In this document: positions 1 through 8,802 of the stretch, one piece after another
Layout: each line of letters opens with the position of its first letter
Numbering within the stretch: position 1 is the first letter of the stretch
Source of the DNA: Pseudonocardia autotrophica
Lineage (GTDB): Bacteria; Actinomycetota; Actinomycetes; Mycobacteriales; Pseudonocardiaceae
Reading direction: 5' to 3'
Assembly (NCBI RefSeq): GCF_003945385.1
Contig: NZ_AP018920.1
Span: 2,604,001 to 2,668,000, forward strand
Length of the DNA stretch: 64,000 nt
Notes under the pieces: model-generated
The model's input: only the letters and a program-made list of their open reading frames with translations
Told to the model about the DNA's origin: nothing
Databases searched by the model: none
Translations under genes and position numbers: made by a program

Positions 1-538
1 AGAGGCCGCGGTTGCCGGGCGCGTCCCGGTCGGTCCGCGCGAACACCATGATCACGTCGGCGATCGGGGAGTTCGTGATGTAGCGCTTCGAGCCGTTGAG
101 TACCCAGGAGTCGCCGTCCCGGTCGGCGCGGGTGGTCAGCGACGACGGATCGGATCCGGCGTCGGCCTCGGTCAGCCCGAACGACGCCGTCACCTCACCC
201 GAGGCGAGCCGCGGCAGCCACTGCTGCTTCTGCTCCTCGGTGCCGCCCTCCAGCAGGACGTGCCCGGCGATACCGTTGTTGGTGCCGAACAGCGAGCGCA
301 GCGCCGGCGTCGTCCAGCCGAGTTCGAAGGCCATCCGCATCTCCTCCGACGCGGTCAGCCCCAGTCCGCCGTACTGCTCGGGGATGGTGAAGCCGTAGAG
401 CCCCATCTCCTTGCACTGGGCGATGATCTGCTCGGGGACCGCGTCCTCGGCGTCGATCCTCTCCTCCAGCGGCACCACCTCGGTGCGGATGAAGTCACGT
501 ACCGAGTCCAGCACGTCCTGCAGGTCGGAGGGGTCCAC
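1..538 (-). CDS. Acyl-CoA dehydrogenase, partial (C-terminus beyond window)
   Basis: The first ~179 residues of an acyl-CoA dehydrogenase, a flavoenzyme making the alpha-beta double bond in acyl-CoAs. The minus-strand frame shows the N-terminal helical domain (EQYGGLGL, EEQKQQWLPRLASGE) and then the FAD/substrate-contact stretch (SFGLTEADAGSDPSSL, NGSKRYITNSP). GTG at 538 is chosen because an in-frame TGA lies only 14 codons upstream and an AGCGAGGA ribosome-binding site precedes it by 7 nt. The gene runs off the left edge, so the catalytic glutamate region is not visible. Substrate cannot be told. It is divergent from the histidine kinase gene. Confidence 0.9.
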   Translation of the reverse strand, partial: MDPSDLQDVLDSVRDFIRTEVVPLEERIDAEDAVPEQIIAQCKEMGLYGFTIPEQYGGLGLTASEEMRMAFELGWTTPALRSLFGTNNGIAGHVLLEGGTEEQKQQWLPRLASGEVTASFGLTEADAGSDPSSLTTRADRDGDSWVLNGSKRYITNSPIADVIMVFARTDRDAPGNRGL

Positions 539-668
539 CGGAAGATCCTCGCTCTCACGTCGGCGCCGTCGTCGGGTTCAGCTCATCACGTCACACCCGG
601 CATCGCGAGCGCACCGGGGCGCGCCGCCTATCCTCGATCGCGCACCACCCGAACCGGAGGGGGCCGCC

Positions 669-2138
669 ATGCCCGAGACGTCCCGAGTGCCCGGGGGCGA
701 CCCGGCGGGCGCCGGTGATCCGATGGCGGCGCCGGAGCGGATACCCGCCGGAAACGCGCTCGATCCGCACCTGGTCCGCGCGATGGAGGGCTGGGGCGCC
801 GCGGGGGTGCGCGAGCCGGTGTTCCGGGAGGGGCCGCTGCACCTGCCGCAGTCGATGCACTGGCCGTCCGGCTGGCCCGGCCGTACCCGGCTCGGCGCGC
901 AGATGGCCTACCTGCTGGCCGGTCTCCCGCTGGCGATCCTCAGCGGACTGGTCGTGATCATCGGGCTGGCACTCGGTGCCGGGACGTTCGTCGCCTGGAT
1001 CGGGATCCCGATCACGGTCGGCACGCTGGCTGCCGCCCGCGGGTTCGCCGAGTTGGAGCGGCGCGCCACCGAGGCGGCGACCGGGATGCCGCTGCCGCCG
1101 CACCACTACCGGCCCAACCGGGGCCGGCGGCTGATGGGCAGGCTGTTCCGGGCCCTGGTCGACCCGCAGAGCTGGCGCGACGTCGCGCACGCGGTCACCG
1201 CGCTACCGCTGCGCGCGGTGACCGCGGCCGTCGCGCTCGCCTGGTCGGTGACCGGGCTCGGCGGGCTGCTCTACGTGTTCTGGCAGTGGTCGATCCCGCG
1301 GGGCAGCGAGGACTGGACCCTGTTCCGGTCGGTCACCGGAGTCCACTCGGGCGTCGGGGACATCGCGCTGAACACCGGCCTCGGGGTCCTGCTGCTGGTC
1401 ACGCTGCCGACGGTGGTGCGCTGGCTGACCGACGTGCGTGCACTGCTGGCCCGCGGCCTGCTCACCAACCAGACCGCAGCGCTGCGGGCCCGCGCGCTGG
1501 CACTCGCGTCCGGCCGGCGGGCCGCGGTCGCCGCGGAGGCGCAGACGCTGCGGCGGCTGGAACGCGACATCCACGACGGGCCGCAGCAGCGACTGGTCCG
1601 GCTCGGCATGGATCTCGAGTCCGCCGTGCGCCGGCTGGACGACGATCCCGAGCGCGCCCGCCCGCTGCTGCACGAGGCGCTGGAGCAGACCCACGAGGCG
1701 CTGTCCGAGCTGCGTGCGCTGTCCCGCGGCATCGCCCCGCCGATCCTCGCCGACCGGGGTCTCGGGCCGGCGCTGGCCGCCGCGGCCGGCCGGTGCCCGG
1801 TCCCGGTGGATCTCGATGTCGGGCTCGACGCGGGCGCCCGCCTCCCCGCGCTGGTCGAGAACACCGCGTACTTCGTGGTGTCCGAGGCGCTGACCAACAT
1901 CGCCAAGCACGCCGGCGCGTCGGCGGTGTCGGTGACGGTGACCGCCGACGAGACCCTGCTGCGGGTCGTGGTCCGCGACGACGGCCGCGGCGGCGCCCAC
2001 CCGGGCAAGGGACACGGCCTGGCGGGCCTCATCGACCGGTTGGAGATCGTCGAGGGGAGCCTCGACGTGCACAGCCCGCCGGGTGGGCCGACAGTGCTCA
2101 CCGCCGAGGTCCCGGTCGCCGGGCTGGGGGAGGGGTGA
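669..2138 (+). CDS. NarL-family sensor histidine kinase
   Basis: Membrane sensor kinase of 489 residues. An N-terminal region with about four hydrophobic segments (roughly 75-260, resembling the actinobacterial putative-sensor domain) is followed by a HisKA_3 dimerisation domain with phospho-acceptor His302 in ERDIHDGPQQR. A HATPase domain follows, with N-box LTNIAKHAGA (Asn410) and G-box DDGRGG (about 437) then GHGLAGL. ATG at 669 is preceded by a GGAGGGGG site; the reading frame is open further upstream but without a better start. It lies 32 nt before a LuxR-type response regulator, so the two form a two-component system. The stimulus is unknown. Confidence 0.93.
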   Translation: MPETSRVPGGDPAGAGDPMAAPERIPAGNALDPHLVRAMEGWGAAGVREPVFREGPLHLPQSMHWPSGWPGRTRLGAQMAYLLAGLPLAILSGLVVIIGLALGAGTFVAWIGIPITVGTLAAARGFAELERRATEAATGMPLPPHHYRPNRGRRLMGRLFRALVDPQSWRDVAHAVTALPLRAVTAAVALAWSVTGLGGLLYVFWQWSIPRGSEDWTLFRSVTGVHSGVGDIALNTGLGVLLLVTLPTVVRWLTDVRALLARGLLTNQTAALRARALALASGRRAAVAAEAQTLRRLERDIHDGPQQRLVRLGMDLESAVRRLDDDPERARPLLHEALEQTHEALSELRALSRGIAPPILADRGLGPALAAAAGRCPVPVDLDVGLDAGARLPALVENTAYFVVSEALTNIAKHAGASAVSVTVTADETLLRVVVRDDGRGGAHPGKGHGLAGLIDRLEIVEGSLDVHSPPGGPTVLTAEVPVAGLGEG

Positions 2139-2170
2139 GCGCACCGGAGCGCACCGGCAAGGATGGCCCC

Positions 2171-2818
2171 ATGACGATGCGCGTTGTCCTCGCCGAGGAC
2201 TCGATGCTCCTGCGTGAGGGTCTGGTCCGGCTCCTGGAGGAGGCGGGGGCGACGGTGCTGGCCGCCGTCGGTGACGGTGCCGCGCTGGTCGAGGTGGTCG
2301 CCGAGCACCATCCGGAGGTGGCGGTGGTGGACGTGCGGATGCCGCCGTCGTTCACCGACGAGGGATTGCGGGCGGCGCTGGAGATCCGCAGCCGGTATCC
2401 CGACATCGGGATCCTGGTGCTCTCCCAGTACGTCGAGGAGTCCTACGCGACCGACCTGCTGGAGGCCGGTGGCGGTGTCGGTTACCTGCTCAAGGACCGG
2501 GTGTCGAAGCTGGCCGACCTGTCCGACGCGCTCACCCGGGTCGCGGCGGGTGGCACCGTCCTCGATCCGGAGGTGGTGTCGGCGCTGCTCACCAGGCGCC
2601 GTCGCCGGGACCCGCTGGAGGAGCTGTCGCCGCGTGAGCGCGAGGTGCTGGAGCTGATGGCGCAGGGCCGCACCAACACCGCCATCGGACGCCTGATGGT
2701 GATCACCCAGGGGGCCGTCGAGAAGCACATCTCGTCGATCTTCACCAAGCTCGGGCTGCCGCCGTCGTCGGACGACCACCGGCGGGTGATGGCGGTGCTG
2801 ACCTGGCTGGAGGGGTAG
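2171..2818 (+). CDS. LuxR/NarL-type response regulator
   Basis: DNA-binding response regulator of 215 residues, partner of the kinase just upstream. The receiver domain has the acidic pair Glu9/Asp10, phospho-acceptor Asp54 in VVDVRMP and conserved Lys108 in YLLKDR. The C-terminal LuxR helix-turn-helix (about 150-200) reads ELSPREREVLELMAQGRTN followed by KHISSIFTKLGL. ATG 2171 has an AAGGA site; an in-frame ATG two codons later is an alternative. Targets are not evident from the sequence. Confidence 0.94.
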   Translation: MTMRVVLAEDSMLLREGLVRLLEEAGATVLAAVGDGAALVEVVAEHHPEVAVVDVRMPPSFTDEGLRAALEIRSRYPDIGILVLSQYVEESYATDLLEAGGGVGYLLKDRVSKLADLSDALTRVAAGGTVLDPEVVSALLTRRRRRDPLEELSPREREVLELMAQGRTNTAIGRLMVITQGAVEKHISSIFTKLGLPPSSDDHRRVMAVLTWLEG

Positions 2819-2825
2819 CGCGCGC

Positions 2826-4631
2826 TCAGACCGACCGCAGGTCCAGTTCCAGCGTGTCCGGTCCGTCCGGGGTGACGACGACCGGGATGCCCCAGTCCTG
2901 CTGGTAGCGGTGGCAGGCGGCGAACGTCCCCGACGACCCGTCCGGCGCGGCGTCGCAGGCCGCCGCCGCGACCGCCACCTGCAGCACCCCGGACGCCACC
3001 GCCGGATCCAGGTCCAGTTCCCGGCTGAGACCGGTGGCGGTGCCGCCGCCCGAGCGCAGCAGCTCCGGCGGGTCGGCGGCCACGGTCAGCGACGTCGGGT
3101 CGCCGAACCGGTCGTCGAGGTGCTGCCCGGCGGGCGGGGTGAACCCGATCCGCAGGGTGGTCCCGGCGGCCAGCGCGGTCGGGGCGCGCCGGACCCGGTG
3201 CGCGTCCCCGGTGACCAGGGCCCCGGCCGGGATCGGGATCCGGACCAGCCGGTGCGCCGCGGACTCCACGACGACCAGGGTGTCACCGTCGACCAGCAGG
3301 TCGGACGGCTCGGCGAGGCCCTCGGCGAGGGTGGACACGGTGCCGCGGCCCGGATCGAACCGGCGGACCGCGCCGTTGTAGGTGTCGGCGATCGCGACCG
3401 AGCCGTCGGGCAGCACGGTGACGCCCAGCGGGTGCTGCAGCAGCGCCTCGGCGGCCGGCCCGTCCCGGTGCCCGAAGTCGAACAGCCCCAGCCCGACGGA
3501 CGTGCCCAGCTGCGGGCCGGTGACCGGCTCGGCCTGCACCCGGCGCAGCGCCGACACCTCGGAGTCGGCGACCCACAGAGTCCCGTCCGGTCCGGTGGCG
3601 AGCCCGCTGGGCTGGGCCAGGAACGCCGTGTCGAGCGATCCGTCGCGCAGGCCCTCGTTGGTCGTCCCGGCCAGCACGGTCGCCGCCCCGGTATCCGGGT
3701 CGAGCGCCCACAGCTGGTGCGAGCCGGCCATCGCGACGACCACCCGGCCGTCCCACAGTGTGAGATCCCACGGCGAGGACAGCTCCGCGGCGCCCGATCC
3801 GGGCGGGATCCGCTCGCGCAGCTGTCGGCCGGTCCCGGCGAGCGTGCGGACGGTGCCCGTGGTCAGCGACAGCGACCGGACGGCGTGGTTCACGGTGTCG
3901 GCGACCAGCACGGAGTCGGCGTCCGGGAGCAGGAGCAGCCCCTGCGGTTCGGCGAACCGCGCGGTCGCGGCCGGTCCGTCGCGCAGCCCGCGGTTCCCGT
4001 CGCCGAACCGGCGTCGTTCGGTGATCAGGTCATCGGCCAGCTCGACGAGCTGGTGGTGCGCGCTGTCGGAGACCAGGAACCGGCCGGACGGCAGCCGGAT
4101 CACCTTGCCCGGGAAGCGCAGCGCCGTCTCCGGCGCGGGTGGCGGCAGGTAGGGGCCCGCGCCGCGGCGCAGCCGGTCGCCGTGCTCGGCGACCAGCTCG
4201 CGGACGAGCGCGGCCAGCCCGGGGCCGTGCCCCTCACCGGCCATCCGGGCGACGACGAACCCGTCCGGGTCGACGACGGCCAGTGTCGGCCAGGCGCGGG
4301 CGGCGTAGGCGTCCCAGGTGATGAGCTCCGGATCGTCGAGCACCGGGTGCTCGACGCCGTAACGCTCGACCGCTGCCTCGACGGCGGCCGGATCGGCCTC
4401 GTGCACGAACTTCGGTGAGTGCACCCCGATCACGGTGAGCACGTCACCGAACTCCTGCTCGACGGCGCGCAGCTCGTCGAGCGCGTGCAGGCAGTTCACA
4501 CAGCAGAAGGTCCAGAAATCCAGGACGACGATCCGCCCGCGCAGTCCGGCCAGGCTCAGGTCCCGGCCGCCGGTGTTCAGCCAGCGCCGCCCACGCAGCT
4601 CCGGCGCGCGTACCCGCATCCGCTCGCTCAC
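2826..4631 (-). CDS. NHLRC2-like thioredoxin-fold/NHL beta-propeller protein
   Basis: About 601 residues. An N-terminal thioredoxin-like domain carries FWTFCCVNC (CxxC at about Cys44-Cys47), as in the NHLRC2 family. It is followed by six or so NHL-type repeats (GLRDGPAATARF, LVADTVNHAVR, GLATGPDGTLWVADS, VAIADTYNGAVRRF) forming a beta-propeller, and a C-terminal beta-rich domain (about 490-601). No signal peptide is obvious, so a cytoplasmic thiol-redox role is inferred. GTG 4631 and ATG 4619 are both possible starts. The frame stays open to 4736 across a three-copy 24-bp repeat, which I exclude as the intergenic region of a divergent gene pair. It is convergent with the response regulator gene. 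Confidence 0.85.
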   Translation of the reverse strand: MSERMRVRAPELRGRRWLNTGGRDLSLAGLRGRIVVLDFWTFCCVNCLHALDELRAVEQEFGDVLTVIGVHSPKFVHEADPAAVEAAVERYGVEHPVLDDPELITWDAYAARAWPTLAVVDPDGFVVARMAGEGHGPGLAALVRELVAEHGDRLRRGAGPYLPPPAPETALRFPGKVIRLPSGRFLVSDSAHHQLVELADDLITERRRFGDGNRGLRDGPAATARFAEPQGLLLLPDADSVLVADTVNHAVRSLSLTTGTVRTLAGTGRQLRERIPPGSGAAELSSPWDLTLWDGRVVVAMAGSHQLWALDPDTGAATVLAGTTNEGLRDGSLDTAFLAQPSGLATGPDGTLWVADSEVSALRRVQAEPVTGPQLGTSVGLGLFDFGHRDGPAAEALLQHPLGVTVLPDGSVAIADTYNGAVRRFDPGRGTVSTLAEGLAEPSDLLVDGDTLVVVESAAHRLVRIPIPAGALVTGDAHRVRRAPTALAAGTTLRIGFTPPAGQHLDDRFGDPTSLTVAADPPELLRSGGGTATGLSRELDLDPAVASGVLQVAVAAAACDAAPDGSSGTFAACHRYQQDWGIPVVVTPDGPDTLELDLRSV

Positions 4632-4643
4632 GGTCGTGCCAAC

Positions 4644-4715
4644 ACCGCCGCGATGCGCGCATGTTCCACCGCCGCGGTGCGGCCATGTTTCACCGCCGCG
4701 GTGCGCGCGTGTTCC
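4644..4715. repeat. Three tandem 24-bp repeats in a divergent promoter region
   Basis: Three head-to-tail 24-bp units at 4644-4667, 4668-4691 and 4692-4715, each starting ACCGCCGCG and ending in a TGTTCC or TGTTTC block. They lie between the divergent starts near 4631 (minus) and 4735 (plus). Because 24 is divisible by three, both strands stay open and would read as octapeptide repeats. Confidence 0.85.
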
Positions 4716-4734
4716 ACGCGCACCGGCCGGTGGC

Positions 4735-5322
4735 ATGATCCTCGGCGTGCCGGACGACTCGGATGCCGCCCTGCTGTTCGTCGACCGCGGCCTGGTCCGG
4801 GCCGAGCAGGGCCCGCCGGACCGCGACGCCCAGCAACGCGCCTACGCGCTGGCCTGGTGGGCCCGCCGGCTGCGGTTCGCGGTGCCGGTCGTGCTGCTGC
4901 TCGCGGTGCTGGGTGCCTTCCTCGGCACCGGCCCGGCGCTGGTCGGGCTGGTCCTGATGGTCTTGATGCTGGTCGCGCTGCTGCTGGTGGCGCGCCGGGC
5001 GCAGGTCGCGCACGCCGTCGCCGGGCTCCCGGTGCCGATCGAGAACATCGCCGAGGTGTCGAAGGCGATGCGCGCGGTCGGTGCGATGACCAGGGTCCTC
5101 GCCACCGACCGCCGGTGGCGCCGTTCGGCGTCGGCGGGCGAGGCGACGGGGGTGTTGCGGACCTGGGCCCGGGGCGCGGACGTGCTGCGCGGTGCCTGGC
5201 TGCGCGCCGACGTGGTCGCCTGGATCGAGACCTCCCGCGAGCTCGCCGCGACCCGGTCGCGCGCCGAGGCCGTCACCCGGTCCCTGGACCCGCCGGTCGA
5301 GGAGCAGCCGCCGGGAAGCTGA
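4735..5322 (+). CDS. Hypothetical two-TM membrane protein
   Basis: About 195 residues, no family recognised. After a charged N-terminal segment there are two adjacent hydrophobic stretches (roughly residues 48-66 and 69-86: VPVVLLLAVLGAFL, LVGLVLMVLMLVALLLV). A soluble Arg/Ala-rich helical C-terminal domain of about 100 residues follows. This is the layout of a small inner-membrane protein with a cytoplasmic tail. ATG 4735 or GTG 4747 may be the start; neither has a good ribosome-binding site. It is divergent from the NHLRC2-like gene and convergent with the PAP2 gene. Confidence 0.7.
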   Translation: MILGVPDDSDAALLFVDRGLVRAEQGPPDRDAQQRAYALAWWARRLRFAVPVVLLLAVLGAFLGTGPALVGLVLMVLMLVALLLVARRAQVAHAVAGLPVPIENIAEVSKAMRAVGAMTRVLATDRRWRRSASAGEATGVLRTWARGADVLRGAWLRADVVAWIETSRELAATRSRAEAVTRSLDPPVEEQPPGS

Positions 5323-5330
5323 CCCGCCGG

Positions 5331-5972
5331 TCAGGTCCCCGCCGGCCGCCGTGCCGGCAGCACGGACAGCACCGCCACCCCGGCGAACGCCAGCCCGGCA
5401 CCCAGCGCCCAGCCGGCGAGCACGTCGGAGAGCCAGTGCACGCCCAGGTAGATCCGGGTGAAGCCGACCGCGCCGATCCACAGCACCGCGAACCCGGCGA
5501 GCAGGGCGCGGCCGCACGCCGCCAGGCGTGGCCACGTGACGAGCACCAGCACCGTCCAGGCGGCGGCCGCCATGGCCGCGTGCCCGGACGGCAGCGACTC
5601 GTTCGCGACCGCCAGCACCTGGATCTCCTCGGGCGGCCGGGCCCGGTCCAGGATCCGCTTCAGCACGGTGAACACCACCGAGGTCAGCAGCGGGACCGAC
5701 GCCACGCACAGCCCCTCGGCCCGGCGCCCGCGCCAGGCCAGCACCCCGCCCGCGGCCAGCCCGAGGAGCGCGCTGGCCGCGGTGTTGCCGAGCTCGGTCA
5801 CGACCAGCGCGGTCGTGGTGGCCGCCGGACGCCGCTCGTCGGCCAGCCCGACCGCGGTGCCGACGTCCTGCTCGGCCAGCGCGCCGGAGCTCGCGACCGC
5901 CATCAGCGCCACCGCCGCGGCGAGCAGCACGAACGCGACGACCGCGAGCAGCCGCGGCGCGCGGGTGATCAC
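5331..5972 (-). CDS. PAP2-family phosphatase (membrane)
   Basis: Integral membrane phosphatase of 213 residues with about five or six hydrophobic segments. The acid-phosphatase motifs are in order: C1 [10 protein letters not shown]2 PSGHAAM, C3 [12 protein letters not shown] containing the catalytic His. This family removes phosphate from lipid phosphates such as phosphatidate or undecaprenyl pyrophosphate; which one is not decidable here. GTG 5972 overlaps the pgi stop codon in a GTGA arrangement, so it is translationally coupled to pgi although no metabolic link is obvious. Confidence 0.9.
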   Translation of the reverse strand: MITRAPRLLAVVAFVLLAAAVALMAVASSGALAEQDVGTAVGLADERRPAATTTALVVTELGNTAASALLGLAAGGVLAWRGRRAEGLCVASVPLLTSVVFTVLKRILDRARPPEEIQVLAVANESLPSGHAAMAAAAWTVLVLVTWPRLAACGRALLAGFAVLWIGAVGFTRIYLGVHWLSDVLAGWALGAGLAFAGVAVLSVLPARRPAGT

Positions 5973-7645
5973 CGCCCGCGCCAGGCCCGGTACCGCTCGA
6001 TCAGCGCCGCGGTGGACGCGTCCAGGCCGGCCTCGCCGGCCACCGGCGGGTCGACCGCGGACAGCGCGGGCCCGAACTGCCGGGCCATCACCTTCCCGAG
6101 CTCCACGCCCCACTGGTCGAAGGAGTCGATGCCCCAGATCGTGCCCTCGACGAACGTGACGTGCTCGTAGAACGCGATCAGCTGCCCCAGCACGGCCGGG
6201 GTCAGCTTCTCGGCCAGGATCGTCGACGTCGGCCGGTTACCGGGCATCACCTTGTGCGGCACCACGTCGGCCGGGGTGCCCTCGGCGGTGATCTCCTCGG
6301 CGGTCTTGCCGAACGCCAGCGCCGCGGTCTGCGCGAACAGGTTCGCCATGAACAGGTCGTGCATGTCCGCGGTGTCGCCGTCCTCCTCACCGGGCAGCGA
6401 GTGGTGCGGCTGGGCGAAGCCGATGAAGTCCGCCGGGACGAGCCGGGTGCCCTGGTGCAGCAGCTGGTAGAAGGCGTGCTGGCCGTTGGTGCCGGGCTCG
6501 CCCCAGAAGATCTCGCCGGTGACGGTGCTGACCGGGGTGCCGTCGCCGCGGACGGACTTGCCGTTGGACTCCATCGTCAGCTGCTGCAGGTAGGCGGGCA
6601 GCCGGTGCAGGTACTGACTGTAGGGGAGTACCGCGCGGGTCTCGGCGCCGAAGAAGTTCGTGTACCAGATGCCGAGCATCCCGGCGATGACCGGCAGGTT
6701 CTCCTCCGGCGGGGTGCTGCGGAAGTGCTCGTCCATGGCGTGCATCCCGGCCAGGAACTCGGCGAAGTGCTCCTTGCCGATCGCGCACATCAGCGAGAGC
6801 CCGATCGCGGAGTCCAGCGAGTAGCGGCCGCCGACCCAGTCCCAGAAGCCGAACATGTTGTCGGTGGAGATGCCGAACCCGGCCACCTTCTCCGCGTTCG
6901 TCGACACCGCGACGAAGTGCTGGGCGATCGCCTTGTCGTCGTCGGTGCCGAGCCCGGCCAGCAGCCAGGACCGGGCGTTGCGCGCGTTGGTCAGCGTCTC
7001 CTGGGTGGTGAACGTCTTGGACGACACCACGAACAGCGTGGTCGCCGGGTCCAGCCCGGTCACGGCCTCGGTCAGGTCGGTCGGGTCGATGTTGGACACG
7101 AAGCGGCACTCGAGGTCGCGCTGGGCGTAGTCGCGCAGCGCCTCGTAGGCCATCACCGGGCCGAGATCGGAGCCGCCGATGCCGATGTTGACGATGGTGC
7201 GGATCGGCTTCCCGGTGAACCCGGTCCACTCGCCGGAGCGCACCGCGTCGGTGAAGGCGCCCATCCGGTCGAGCACGGCGTGCACGTCGGCGACGACGTC
7301 CTGGCCGTCCACGACGAGCGTGGCGTCCCGGGGCAGCCGCAGGGCGGTGTGCAGCACCGCCCGGTTCTCCGAGGTGTTGACGCGCTCGCCGGTGAACATC
7401 GCCTCGGTCCGCTCACGGAGCCCGGCCGCGCGGGCCAGCGCACCCAGCAACCGGACGGTCTCCCCGGTGATCCGGTGTTTGGAGTAGTCGAGGACCAGAT
7501 CGGCGCCCTGGGCGGTCAGCGCGGCCGCCCGGCCCGGATCGTCGTCGAACAGCGACCGCAGGTGGCGGGGCTCGACCTCCGCCGCGTGCTCGGTCAGCGC
7601 GGTCCACTCAGGAGTGGCGGTGATGTCGGTGCTCGTCTCGGACAC
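5969..7645 (-). CDS. pgi: Glucose-6-phosphate isomerase
   Basis: Interconverts glucose 6-phosphate and fructose 6-phosphate in the cytoplasm. The 558-residue length is normal for the long bacterial form. Recognisable stretches are [12 protein letters not shown] (about 152-163), [37 protein letters not shown], and [16 protein letters not shown] [15 protein letters not shown] near the C-terminus. GTG 7645 (VSETSTDIT) is taken as start. The frame is open to 7762 but that extension is low-complexity and not family-like. It is the first gene of a two-gene unit with the PAP2 phosphatase. Confidence 0.97.
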   Translation of the reverse strand: MSETSTDITATPEWTALTEHAAEVEPRHLRSLFDDDPGRAAALTAQGADLVLDYSKHRITGETVRLLGALARAAGLRERTEAMFTGERVNTSENRAVLHTALRLPRDATLVVDGQDVVADVHAVLDRMGAFTDAVRSGEWTGFTGKPIRTIVNIGIGGSDLGPVMAYEALRDYAQRDLECRFVSNIDPTDLTEAVTGLDPATTLFVVSSKTFTTQETLTNARNARSWLLAGLGTDDDKAIAQHFVAVSTNAEKVAGFGISTDNMFGFWDWVGGRYSLDSAIGLSLMCAIGKEHFAEFLAGMHAMDEHFRSTPPEENLPVIAGMLGIWYTNFFGAETRAVLPYSQYLHRLPAYLQQLTMESNGKSVRGDGTPVSTVTGEIFWGEPGTNGQHAFYQLLHQGTRLVPADFIGFAQPHHSLPGEEDGDTADMHDLFMANLFAQTAALAFGKTAEEITAEGTPADVVPHKVMPGNRPTSTILAEKLTPAVLGQLIAFYEHVTFVEGTIWGIDSFDQWGVELGKVMARQFGPALSAVDPPVAGEAGLDASTAALIERYRAWRGR

Positions 7646-7874
7646 GAGCCCATCATTCCGCAGCGTCCGCGGAGCAGCGCGCCGACACGACCCCCGGGTC
7701 GCCGCCGCGCCGGACGGCGGAAACGGGCACCACCCGGGCCGGGGCCGGACGGTACTGCGCACGCTGGGCCGCCCGGGGGTACCGCCCGTCGCGGGCGGCG
7801 CTGTGCACGACGGACGGTCCGTCGGGGACGCTCGGCTGCAGGTGGCCGGAAACCGTGGGTGACAGCCCCGGGAG

Positions 7875-7888
7875 TTACCGATCGGTAA
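7875..7888. promoter_or_regulatory. Perfect 14-bp palindrome, possible operator
   Basis: TTACCGATCGGTAA is a perfect inverted repeat in the pgi/doxX divergent region, about 230 bp from the pgi start and 300 bp from doxX. Its form (TTACCG...CGGTAA) is typical of TetR-family operators, but no regulator gene is adjacent. Function is inferred. Confidence 0.45.
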
Positions 7889-8139
7889 TAGGGCAGCCGG
7901 GTGAGGACGGGTCGGGTGCGAGCACGTTCCGTGCCTGTGACCTGCACGGACGGACGGCGGCAGGTTCCGTTCGCCGCGCTCCGGACCGGTCGTGGCGCCG
8001 GATCGCCCGGTCGTGGCGAGCGTCGATCGGCGAGCTGCGTGTCCCGCGACACTCGTCGCGCGATGCGGTCAGCTCGTCGCGCAGAGTCGCTGGACCGGGT
8101 GGCTCAAGCAGGTTGATCTCCTAGGCTCTTATGCATTCA

Positions 8140-8167
8140 GTGATCACCGTGTCACCCGACGTGATCA
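8140..8167. promoter_or_regulatory. Inverted GTGATCA half-sites upstream of doxX
   Basis: GTGATCAC at 8140-8147 and GTGATCA at 8161-8167 are spaced about 20 bp (two helical turns) and end 21 bp before the doxX start codon. Candidate operator for doxX; the regulator is unknown. Confidence 0.35.
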
Positions 8168-8188
8168 TGTCCGCACTTTGGAGGCACC

Positions 8189-8656
8189 GTGTACCGCTCC
8201 CTGACCGGCACCCCGCGCGACGTCGTCCTGCTCGTCGGGCGGGTGCTGCTCGCCTACATCCTGGTGATGCACGCCTGGAACAAGGTCCAGGCGGGCCTGT
8301 TCGACACCGCCGCGGTGTTCAGCAAGTTCGGCATCCCGCTGGCCATCGCGGCGGCCTCGTTCACGATCGTCGTCGAGCTGGTCGTGTCGGCGTCGCTGCT
8401 GCTGGGTCTGCGGATGGTGGTCCCCTCCGCGCTGATGGTGTTCATCATGGCCGGTGCCATCTGGTTCGTGCACGGCCAGAACGGGCTGTTCATGGCCGAC
8501 AACGGCTGGGCGCTGGTCGGCGTGATCATCTGCGGGCTGCTGGCCGTGATGGCCGCCGGTCCGGGCCGGTTCAGCGTCGACGCGCTCCTCGCCAAGCAGG
8601 CCGACCGCCGCATCGAGCAGACCCAGGCCATCCCGCGTCAGACCGTCTCGGTCTGA
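8189..8656 (+). CDS. DoxX-family membrane protein
   Basis: A 155-residue protein with four hydrophobic segments, opening LVGRVLLAYILVMHAWNKVQAG as in DoxX/DoxD-like proteins. These are poorly defined membrane proteins, in mycobacteria linked to thiol oxidative-stress complexes; that role is not shown here. GTG 8189 is preceded by GGAGG at 8180-8184 with good spacing. Single-gene unit, ended by two strong hairpins. Confidence 0.88.
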   Translation: MYRSLTGTPRDVVLLVGRVLLAYILVMHAWNKVQAGLFDTAAVFSKFGIPLAIAAASFTIVVELVVSASLLLGLRMVVPSALMVFIMAGAIWFVHGQNGLFMADNGWALVGVIICGLLAVMAAGPGRFSVDALLAKQADRRIEQTQAIPRQTVSV

Positions 8657-8670
8657 TCCCACCGGAGCTC

Positions 8671-8755
8671 CCGGCCCGTCCGCGCAACCCCCGACGCCGG
8701 ACGGGCCGGTGATCGGCCCACCGCCCGCACCCCGACGCCACGGGGTGCGGGCGGT
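8671..8755. terminator. Two tandem hairpins after doxX
   Basis: First hairpin: 12-bp perfect arms CCGGCCCGTCCG (8671-8682) and its complement (8698-8709). Second: 14-bp perfect arms at 8720-8733 and 8742-8755. No T-run follows, so these are GC-rich I-shaped terminators. Confidence 0.7.
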
Positions 8756-8802
8756 CGCGCATCTCGATCGCGGCGTCCCCGGGCCGGCACTACTCTCACG
8801 CC

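Larger units (their letters stand above)
7646..8188. other. Intergenic region between pgi and doxX (543 bp)
   Basis: I see no convincing gene here; the small open frames lack homology and ribosome-binding sites. It does hold two notable elements, listed separately: a 14-bp perfect palindrome at 7875-7888 and a pair of GTGATCA half-sites at 8140-8167. Both starts (pgi at 7645, doxX at 8189) are divergent, so this is a shared promoter region. Confidence 0.6.
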
